In this document: positions 1 to 4,681 of the stretch, piece after piece
Position numbering within the stretch: position 1 is the first letter of the stretch
Layout of the letters: every line of letters starts with the position of its first letter
Origin: an uncultured bacterium
GTDB lineage: Bacteria; Planctomycetota; Phycisphaerae; Phycisphaerales; UBA1924
Length of the DNA: 5,776 nt
Assembly (NCBI GenBank): GCA_938003595.1
Contig: CALKYH010000280.1
Coordinates: forward strand, 1-5,776
Direction: 5' to 3'
Translations under genes and position numbers: made by a program
The notes under the pieces: generated by a model
Databases searched by the model: none
What the model was told of the DNA's origin: nothing
Seen by the model: only the letters and a program-made list of their open reading frames with translations

Positions 1-500
1 GAGAACTGGAAGCGACGGCGGGCGCCGGCCTGGCCGTACTTCTTCCGCTCGACCTCGCGGCTGTCTCGGGTGAGGAAGCCCTCGTCGCGGAGCTTGCCCT
101 CGAGCGTGGGGTCGTAGCCGCGCAGCGCCCGGGCGATGCCGAGGCGAACGGCCTGGGCCTGGCCCATGAAGCCGCCGCCGTCGCAGCGGACGATGACATC
201 GATCTTGCCGAGGGTGCCGGTCACCTTGAGGGGCGAGACCACATCGGCGCGGTCGCGCATCTCGGTGAAGTACTCCTCGATGGTCTTGGTCTTGTTGGCG
301 GACACCTTGATCTTGATGTCGCCGCTGCCGGGCTTGAGGCGGACGCGGGCCACGGCGGTCTTGCGACGGCCCGTCCCGTGCCACCAGCCCTGCTTGTCCG
401 GGGCCGCCGCGTCCCGCAGCGGGCGAACGCCCTGCTGCGCCTTCGCGGGCGCCGGGGGAGTGTCCGACATGCCGCCCAGAGTCAGTCCTTCAATCGCCAT
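1..500 (-). CDS. rpsI: 30S ribosomal protein S9 (uS9), 3' end cut by window edge
   Basis: Small-subunit ribosomal protein uS9, whose basic C-terminal tail reaches the decoding centre. The S9 core begins near residue 42 with GTGRRKTAVARVRL. The family signature GGGFMGQAQAVRLGIARAL is complete, and the visible end reads RRRFQFS, so only the usual final Lys-Arg and stop should lie outside the window. Counting from 500, about 38 residues rich in Ala, Pro and Gln precede the core, making the protein longer than the usual ~130 residues. Start choice: a GGAG lies 7 nt before the ATG at 500 and 4 nt before an adjacent in-frame ATG at 503. A third in-frame ATG at 470 (MSDTPP) would give a shorter extension but has a poorer ribosome site. 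It lies downstream of rplM, the conserved rplM-rpsI order, with no promoter seen between them, so it is probably cotranscribed. Confidence 0.96.
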   Translation of the reverse strand, partial: MAIEGLTLGGMSDTPPAPAKAQQGVRPLRDAAAPDKQGWWHGTGRRKTAVARVRLKPGSGDIKIKVSANKTKTIEEYFTEMRDRADVVSPLKVTGTLGKIDVIVRCDGGGFMGQAQAVRLGIARALRGYDPTLEGKLRDEGFLTRDSREVERKKYGQAGARRRFQF

Positions 501-520
501 CATGCGTCTCCGATCCGTTG

Positions 521-546
521 CGTTCCGTTCGTCTCGTTCCGTTCGT
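521..546. repeat. 12-bp direct repeat in the rplM-rpsI spacer
   Basis: Two exact copies of cgttccgttcgt (521-532 and 535-546) are separated by 2 bases in the short spacer between rplM and rpsI. On the transcript this reads as tandem ACGAACGGAACG units just upstream of the rpsI Shine-Dalgarno. No hairpin or T-run accompanies it, so it does not look like an intrinsic terminator. It could be a translation-enhancing or protein-binding leader element, or chance replication slippage; no function can be assigned. Confidence 0.6.
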
Positions 547-568
547 TCAGGGATTCAGCGTCGGCGCG

Positions 569-1003
569 TCAGACCGCCAGCGGCGCGGGGCGCTGGGCCT
601 CGTGCGGGTGGTCGGCGTCGCGGTAGACCTTCAGCTTCTTGAGCATCGCCTTGCCCAGCATGCCCTTGGGGAGCATGCGGCGGATGGCGTCCTCCACCAC
701 GAACTCGGGCTTGCGGCCCAGCAGCTCCTGGTAGGTCTCCACCCGCAGACCGCCGGGATAGCCCGAGTACGCGGTCTTCACGCGGTTCTCGGCCTTCTTG
801 CCCGTCATCACGATCTGCCCGGCGTTGATGATCACGACATAGTCGCCCGTGTCGATGTGCGCCGTGTAGTCCGGACGGTGCTTGCCCATCAGGACCTGCG
901 ACACTTCCGCCGCGAGGCGACCGAGCCGCTTGCCGGAGGCGTCCACAATGTGCCAGGAGCGCTCGTGCTGCTCGCGGCTCGTCACAATCGTCGTCTGTCG
1001 CAT
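569..1003 (-). CDS. rplM: 50S ribosomal protein L13 (uL13)
   Basis: Large-subunit ribosomal protein uL13, an early 23S rRNA-binding assembly protein. The product is 144 residues, against about 142 in E. coli. Recognisable segments are RSWHIVDASGKRLGRLA near the N-terminus, HIDTGDYVVIINA in the middle, and the C-terminal signature region RRMLPKGMLGKAMLKKLKVY followed by HPHEAQRP. The start at 1003 is firmly supported: GAAGGAG (1017-1011) sits 7 nt upstream, and homology begins within a few residues. The same frame stays open upstream to 1342, but that extension is Arg-rich with no L13 similarity and is treated as non-coding. It is the first gene of the rplM-rpsI operon, 65-68 bases upstream of rpsI depending on the rpsI start used. 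A long structured leader and a promoter candidate precede it. Confidence 0.98.
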   Translation of the reverse strand: MRQTTIVTSREQHERSWHIVDASGKRLGRLAAEVSQVLMGKHRPDYTAHIDTGDYVVIINAGQIVMTGKKAENRVKTAYSGYPGGLRVETYQELLGRKPEFVVEDAIRRMLPKGMLGKAMLKKLKVYRDADHPHEAQRPAPLAV

Positions 1004-1096
1004 CGGACGACTCCTTCTCAAACACGCGGCCCTCGCCGCTGACCTCGCCGGGGTCGGCTCGACCGACCGGCGCAAAGAACCATGCCACTCTCGCCT

Positions 1097-1119
1097 GTTC
1101 GACGGACGCTCCGTCGAAC
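1097..1119. repeat. Perfect 10-bp inverted repeat (hairpin) in rplM leader
   Basis: GTTCGACGGA (1097-1106), loop CGC, then TCCGTCGAAC (1110-1119): a perfect 10-bp stem with a 3-nt loop. It is the strongest hairpin I found in the window and, unlike most G+C-rich palindromes here, its stem contains four A/T pairs, which makes a chance composition effect less likely. No T-run follows on either strand. It may be an RNA structure in the rplM leader or a DNA site for a dimeric regulator lying between the divergent rplM and CPBP genes. Confidence 0.7.
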
Positions 1120-1239
1120 CGCGATCTGCGTTCGGCTCCGGACCATCCCTGGCCCGACCCGACGCGGCCCGCCGCAGTTCACGCTCCCGGCCATGCCGGG
1201 GCGCCGCAGACGCGAGCGACCATCTCGAATTGTCCCGCC

Positions 1240-1260
1240 GGCCCGATACCCCCTCGGGCC
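1240..1260. repeat. Perfect 7-bp inverted repeat near the predicted rplM transcript start
   Basis: GGCCCGA (1240-1246), TACCCCC, TCGGGCC (1254-1260). It lies just downstream of the predicted rplM transcription start, so it would form a stable hairpin close to the 5' end of the mRNA. Such a position is compatible with transcript protection, an operator, or part of a regulatory fold. Function is not determined. Confidence 0.5.
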
Positions 1261-1274
1261 GCTGGGGGAGCGAA

Positions 1275-1302
1275 AGAGTAACCAGCCCAACCATGATGTC
1301 AA
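1275..1302 (-). promoter_or_regulatory. Candidate sigma70-type promoter for rplM-rpsI
   Basis: On the minus strand, TTGACA (1302-1297, exact -35 consensus) is followed by a 16-base spacer and TACTCT (1280-1275), which keeps the three most conserved -10 positions (T1, A2, T6). It lies in a short A/T-richer patch of an otherwise G+C-rich intergenic region, points at rplM, and has no better competitor that I could find closer to the gene. The predicted start of transcription is near 1268. Sigma70-like consensus use in this lineage is assumed. Confidence 0.5.
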
Positions 1303-1390
1303 CAACGGTGGACCTCGCCCCGCTCACCCCCCGGCGGCCCACACCCTACTCTGCGGCCACCGCCCGCCGCGCCCCGATGATGGACCACCG

Positions 1391-2866
1391 ATGCACCACC
1401 CCGATAGCCCGTTCCCGACCTACAACGCACCCCGGGACCACGAGAACCTCGGGGAAAACCACGGTCCGCCCACAGACCCGGGCTCTCGGGGCCTCGCGGC
1501 CATTGCGTGGATCTCGATCCTGGCGCTGATCGGCGTCGTCCTGGTCCTGAACCGGCTCCCGCCCCCGGCCGCCACCGGACCGGTCACGGTCCTGCCGCCC
1601 GACGCCACCATGACCCTCATGGGGCGCTACGCCATGGGCGCCAAGTCCCTCACGCCCGCGAACACCGACCAACTCCGCCCCCTGGTGACCCAGTTGGACA
1701 CCCTCGCAGTCGATCGTCCCGAGGATCGGCTGCGCGCCGCGATCATCGCCGGCGAGCTGATGGGGCCTGAGGCCGCGCGGGAGCGCATCGACGAGATCCT
1801 CGCCGACCACCCCCTCGAGACCGCCGACGCGCCGGACCCGGACGGCCCCGCGCCGATCTCGCCGGAGCTCGAGAGCGATCTGGACCTGGTCCGCGCCATC
1901 TCGCGAGGCGAGGTCGTCGATCGAGACGCCGCGGCCCACGCCGGGTTCATCGAGCGCCACCGCTGGTTCGGGCGTCTCGCCCTGACGCAGGGCGAATCGA
2001 CCGCCGACCCCGCCCGCGCCGCGATCGTCGCGCAGGGCCAGCGCACCACCGGCGTCATGCTCGGCATCGTCGTGCTCGCGATCGCGCTGGGCGTGGTCGG
2101 CCTGGTGATGAGCATCATCGCGCTGACGCTCTTCGCAAAGGGCCGGCTCCGCGGCGCCTACGCGCCGCCGGCGCCCGGCGGCTCGGTGTACCTCGAAGCC
2201 TTCGCCGTGTTCATGGGCATGTTCCTGGTGGTCAACATCGTCGCCGGCGTGATCGAGCAGGCGACGGGCACGGACTACACCTCGTACCTCATCTGGCTCG
2301 TGCCGCTGACGGCGTTCTACCCGCTGCTGCGGGGCCAGCCATGGAGCCGGCACCGCTACGCCATCGGCTGGCACACGGGGCGCGGCGTGTTCCGCGAGAT
2401 CGGCGCGGCGTCCGTCGGATACCTCGCGGGGCTGCCGATCGTGGCCGCGGGCGTGGGGATCACGCTGCTGCTGATGTTCATCTGGGGCCTGATCGCCGGC
2501 GACAAGGGCGGCGGCCCGCCGACGCATCCGGTCATCGACAAGGTGGCCTCCGGCGGTGTGCTCGGGCTGCTCGGCGTGCTGCTGCTGGCCTCGGTCTGGG
2601 CGCCCTTGACCGAAGAAACGCTGTTCCGCGGCGCTCTCTACCACCACCTGCGCGGGCGCCTGCGCCCCTTCTTCGGCGCGCTCATCGTCGGCCTGATCTT
2701 CGCCGTGATCCACCCGCAGGGCTTCCTGGCGGTGCCGGCGCTGGCGTCGCTGGGGTTCGTGTTCTGCCTGATGCGCGAGTGGCGCGGCTCGATCATCGCG
2801 CCAGCGGTTGCGCACGGATTGCACAACGGCACCGTGGTCGTGGCTTTGTGGCTGGCGCTGTCCTGA
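1391..2866 (+). CDS. CPBP-family (Abi/CAAX-like) intramembrane glutamic protease with N-terminal anchored domain
   Basis: Predicted 491-residue polytopic membrane protein of the CPBP family (PF02517), whose members cleave near or within membranes. All three motifs are present in the C-terminal part: EETLFR (E408, E409, R413), F437-x3-H441, and H475-x3-N479. A short charged N-terminus is followed by one membrane segment (about 33-54) and a soluble acidic stretch (about 55-215) that is not part of the protease fold. After that come roughly seven or eight hydrophobic segments from 219 to the end. This N-terminal module is extra relative to minimal CPBP proteins of about 200-300 residues, and I do not recognise it. 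Start: ATG 1391 is chosen because it is the last ATG before the first membrane segment. The frame is open back to 1082, but that part is Arg/Pro-rich and overlaps the rplM leader. No good ribosome site precedes 1391, so the start is uncertain. It is divergent from rplM and convergent with the cupredoxin gene 12 bases beyond its stop. The substrate is unknown. Confidence 0.87.
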   Translation: MHHPDSPFPTYNAPRDHENLGENHGPPTDPGSRGLAAIAWISILALIGVVLVLNRLPPPAATGPVTVLPPDATMTLMGRYAMGAKSLTPANTDQLRPLVTQLDTLAVDRPEDRLRAAIIAGELMGPEAARERIDEILADHPLETADAPDPDGPAPISPELESDLDLVRAISRGEVVDRDAAAHAGFIERHRWFGRLALTQGESTADPARAAIVAQGQRTTGVMLGIVVLAIALGVVGLVMSIIALTLFAKGRLRGAYAPPAPGGSVYLEAFAVFMGMFLVVNIVAGVIEQATGTDYTSYLIWLVPLTAFYPLLRGQPWSRHRYAIGWHTGRGVFREIGAASVGYLAGLPIVAAGVGITLLLMFIWGLIAGDKGGGPPTHPVIDKVASGGVLGLLGVLLLASVWAPLTEETLFRGALYHHLRGRLRPFFGALIVGLIFAVIHPQGFLAVPALASLGFVFCLMREWRGSIIAPAVAHGLHNGTVVVALWLALS

Positions 2867-2878
2867 GCGAGCGACGGA

Positions 2879-3310
2879 TCACCGCCGGCGGCGCAGCCCA
2901 GCGAACAGCCCGATCGCGCCCAGCGCCGCGCCGCCCGGCGCCGGGAACGGACGGACATGGACATAGCCGCCCATGCCGCTGAAGGTGCCGTCGCCGTTGT
3001 CGGCGCCGTGGGTCAGGCAGTAGTAGCCGAAGTCGCCCGCGGCGGTGAAGGTGTGCTCGAAGGTGCTCGGGGGCAGCAGCAGGTCGGAGTTGAAGGTCTC
3101 GCCGGAGCCCGCGAGCGAGGTCACGCTGTGCAGCCCCGCGATCCACACCCAGCGGATGGTGTCGCCCACGACGATCGTCGGCTCGCCCATCACGCCCGCG
3201 CCCGGGAGATCCGTGCTGTAGCCGAAGTTAAAGACATACACCTCGACGGTCGCGGCCGAGGCGGCGCCCGCCAGCGTGGCGGCGGCGGTCAGTGCAAGCA
3301 GAGTGCGCAT
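2879..3310 (-). CDS. Secreted cupredoxin (plastocyanin-like) with PAPG/RRRR C-terminal sorting-type tail
   Basis: Predicted 143-residue exported blue-copper protein, probably an electron carrier or copper-binding surface protein. Residues 1-19 form a signal peptide (MRTLLALTAA... ending AASA, cleavage likely before A20). The cupredoxin domain spans about 21-120. All four type-1 copper ligands are visible: H61 (GLHSVTS), C98 and H101 (YYCLTH), and M113 (SGMGGYVHV). The H101-to-M113 loop is 11 residues, longer than the 4 in plastocyanin, and contains DNGDG. The C-terminus has PAPG (124-127), a short hydrophobic segment and a final RRRR, the layout of PEP-CTERM-type tails that hold exported proteins for processing and anchoring. 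The start at 3310 is set by a strong AGGAGG site upstream; an ATG at 3328 would overlap that site. It is monocistronic as far as can be seen, and its stop faces the CPBP gene. Physiological partner unknown. Confidence 0.88.
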   Translation of the reverse strand: MRTLLALTAAATLAGAASAATVEVYVFNFGYSTDLPGAGVMGEPTIVVGDTIRWVWIAGLHSVTSLAGSGETFNSDLLLPPSTFEHTFTAAGDFGYYCLTHGADNGDGTFSGMGGYVHVRPFPAPGGAALGAIGLFAGLRRRR

Positions 3311-3316
3311 CGTGGT

Positions 3317-3326
3317 CTCCCTCCTC
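3317..3326 (-). promoter_or_regulatory. Shine-Dalgarno site of the cupredoxin gene
   Basis: The minus strand reads GAGGAGGGAG here. It holds an exact AGGAGG 9 nt before the ATG at 3310 and a GGGAG 6 nt before it. This decides for 3310 over the in-frame ATG at 3328, whose codon would overlap the site and would put a charged RRETT stretch before the signal peptide. Confidence 0.8.
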
Positions 3327-3448
3327 ATTCACCCATGCGGGCGATCCAGTCCGAGCCCGGGCCCGGCGGGCCGCGGCGTGTTTCCGAGAAAAGACTAGCA
3401 CACGCGTCAAGAGATGGAAGCCGCCGATAACCCCGCTGCGGCAGATGC

Positions 3449-4681
3449 TCAGAACATCTCGATCATCCACGGCGCCCCGCCCGGGAACACCCGCTCGGCG
3501 TTCGCGACCGCGCGGTCGGTCCCCTCGGCCAGGCCGGCCAGCGTCGCCTGGCGCGCCGAGAACATGCCCGAGTACAGCGCCGCGAGCCCGCGGGCGCCGA
3601 CGCGCAGCGTCTCCTCACCCTTCCGCACGCCCGGCGAATGCTCGACCCCCGCGCGCCCGTCCGCCACGCTCAGCCGCCACACGCCGCTGTTGCCGGGCAG
3701 CAGGTCGTCGCTGACCTCCAGCGCCGCGTCGGCGCGCAGGCCCGGCGCCCAGCCACGCGCCTCGAACGCCGCCTTGGCGTCGGTCACGCGGATCATCCAG
3801 TACTCCTTGCCCGCGACCTTCGCGCACTGCTGGCTGAGCAGCGCCAGCAGCGGGTGCAGCGGGCCCCCGGTCATGACGAACTCGTCCGCCGTTGTCGCGA
3901 AGCCGCCGATGAACTTCACCAGCGACCGCCCGGCCCGCGCCGTGGTGAACACGACATCGGTGGTGAAGATGTCGTGCCGGCCGGTGTCGGGGTTGCGCTT
4001 CTGGTTGAGGTAGAGGTAGCCCTCCATCGCGCCGTGCTCGCCGAAGAAGCCGAAGCCGGTGTAGGGCTCGTTCCGCAGGTTCCACACGCGGCCCCAGCAG
4101 TACGGGCCGCGGTCGAGCAGGCCGTCGTAGCGGGCCGCGAACTCGCGGTAGCACGCCTTCACGGCGTCGATGTCGGCCTCGGCGAGCGGGCGGATCGTCA
4201 CCTTCTTCCAGGCGCCCGTCTCTTCGCCCGGTAACGCCGCCGCGGCGAGCGCCAGGTCCATGGCGCGGATGCGGATGCCGAAGCGGTGCCCCGACTGCTC
4301 GAACCCCACCTGCCGATAGAGCGACTGCGTGCTGGCGTAGAGCGTGCTGATCGCCCAGCCCGCCTCCGCCGCCTCGAGCATGCTTGCGCGCATCATCTCC
4401 CGCGCCAGGCCCCGGCCGCGCGCCTCCGGCGCCACCGCCACGCCCGCGATGCCCAGCGAAGGCACGCTCCGCCCTCCATAGAAATGACCCTGCGGCACGC
4501 GCAGCAGGCAGGCCTCGGGGACCCCCTGCGCACCCCGCATCACGCGGCACTCGTTCAGCCCCGCGTTCTTCAGCCACAGCCCCGTCAGCTCGATCGGCGT
4601 CGCGAACGACTGCGCGATGAGCCGGCCCATCCCCGGCAGATCGGCCTCGGTCACCCTTCGGTCGTATCCCTGCTTGCTCAT
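3449..4681 (-). CDS. Eis-like GNAT N-acetyltransferase (two GNAT folds plus SCP2-like domain)
   Basis: Predicted 410-residue cytoplasmic acetyl-CoA-dependent acetyltransferase of the Eis type. The N-terminal GNAT domain (about 5-140) has the acetyl-CoA motif VAVAPEARGRGLA (81-93) and the STQSLYRQVGFE segment with Y122. In that position mycobacterial Eis carries its catalytic Tyr. A second GNAT-like domain (about 160-300) begins VTIRPLAEAD, and an SCP2-like C-terminal domain (about 300-410) includes LPGNSGVWRLSV and GLAALYSG. The protein ends PWMIEMF; in Mycobacterium tuberculosis Eis the terminal Phe carboxylate takes part in catalysis, and the terminal Phe is kept here (F410). The length fits the family (about 400). 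The start at 4681 has AAAGGA about 6 nt upstream, and its ATG overlaps the TGA of the preceding gene (ATGA), implying translational coupling. Eis proteins acetylate amines, including aminoglycosides in mycobacteria; the substrate here is unknown and no resistance claim is made. No convincing terminator was found in the 138 bases after it. Confidence 0.92.
   Translation of the reverse strand: MSKQGYDRRVTEADLPGMGRLIAQSFATPIELTGLWLKNAGLNECRVMRGAQGVPEACLLRVPQGHFYGGRSVPSLGIAGVAVAPEARGRGLAREMMRASMLEAAEAGWAISTLYASTQSLYRQVGFEQSGHRFGIRIRAMDLALAAAALPGEETGAWKKVTIRPLAEADIDAVKACYREFAARYDGLLDRGPYCWGRVWNLRNEPYTGFGFFGEHGAMEGYLYLNQKRNPDTGRHDIFTTDVVFTTARAGRSLVKFIGGFATTADEFVMTGGPLHPLLALLSQQCAKVAGKEYWMIRVTDAKAAFEARGWAPGLRADAALEVSDDLLPGNSGVWRLSVADGRAGVEHSPGVRKGEETLRVGARGLAALYSGMFSARQATLAGLAEGTDRAVANAERVFPGGAPWMIEMF

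Larger units (their letters stand above)
1004..1268 (-). promoter_or_regulatory. Long, structured 5' leader of the rplM-rpsI operon (predicted)
   Basis: If transcription starts about 7 bases after the predicted -10 box, rplM has a leader of about 265 nt. It contains four perfect inverted repeats, in transcript order: 1260-1240 (7-bp stem, 7-nt loop), 1200-1186 (CCCGGC/GCCGGG, 3-nt loop), 1119-1097 (10-bp stem, 3-nt loop) and 1068-1052 (GGTCGG/CCGACC, 5-nt loop). The GAAGGAG ribosome site for rplM follows. None has a downstream T-run, so they are not classical terminators. Ribosomal protein operons are often autoregulated through leader RNA, and an L13 leader is known in Firmicutes; whether this one works that way is inference. 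The small Arg-rich open frames crossing it show no recognisable protein. Confidence is moderate because G+C-rich DNA forms short hairpins easily. Confidence 0.45.

Noticed and set aside
136..642. Plus-strand open frames over rpsI and rplM
   Set aside because: They lie antisense to two clear ribosomal protein genes and encode Arg/Ser/Ala-rich sequence without recognisable features.
1018..1305. Possible small protein (about 95 residues) encoded in the rplM leader, minus strand
   Set aside because: Its composition is Arg/Gly-rich, its start has no good ribosome site, and its ATG lies upstream of the predicted -35 box. A leader peptide cannot be excluded but is not supported.
1347..1352. TACTCT as a -10 box for the CPBP gene
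   Set aside because: No -35-like hexamer lies 16-18 bases upstream; the match is too weak to call.
1082..1390. Upstream in-frame extension of the CPBP gene (103 more codons)
   Set aside because: The extra sequence is Arg/Pro-rich with no signal or domain character, and overlaps the predicted rplM leader and promoter. ATG 1391 leads directly into a short polar tail and the first membrane segment.
1346..2824. Long open frame on the strand opposite the CPBP gene
   Set aside because: It translates to low-complexity Arg/Asp/His/Gln-rich sequence, typical of antisense frames in G+C-rich genes; the plus-strand frame carries the full CPBP motif set.
2882..2891. CCGCCGGCGG palindrome as a bidirectional terminator
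   Set aside because: It falls in codons for the terminal Arg run of the cupredoxin and has no T-run on either side.
3355..3448. Terminator for the acetyltransferase operon or promoter for the cupredoxin gene
   Set aside because: Short G+C palindromes (around 3355-3371) and a TTTT run occur, but no hairpin sits directly before the T-run. The TTGACG near here lacks a matching -10 at proper spacing.
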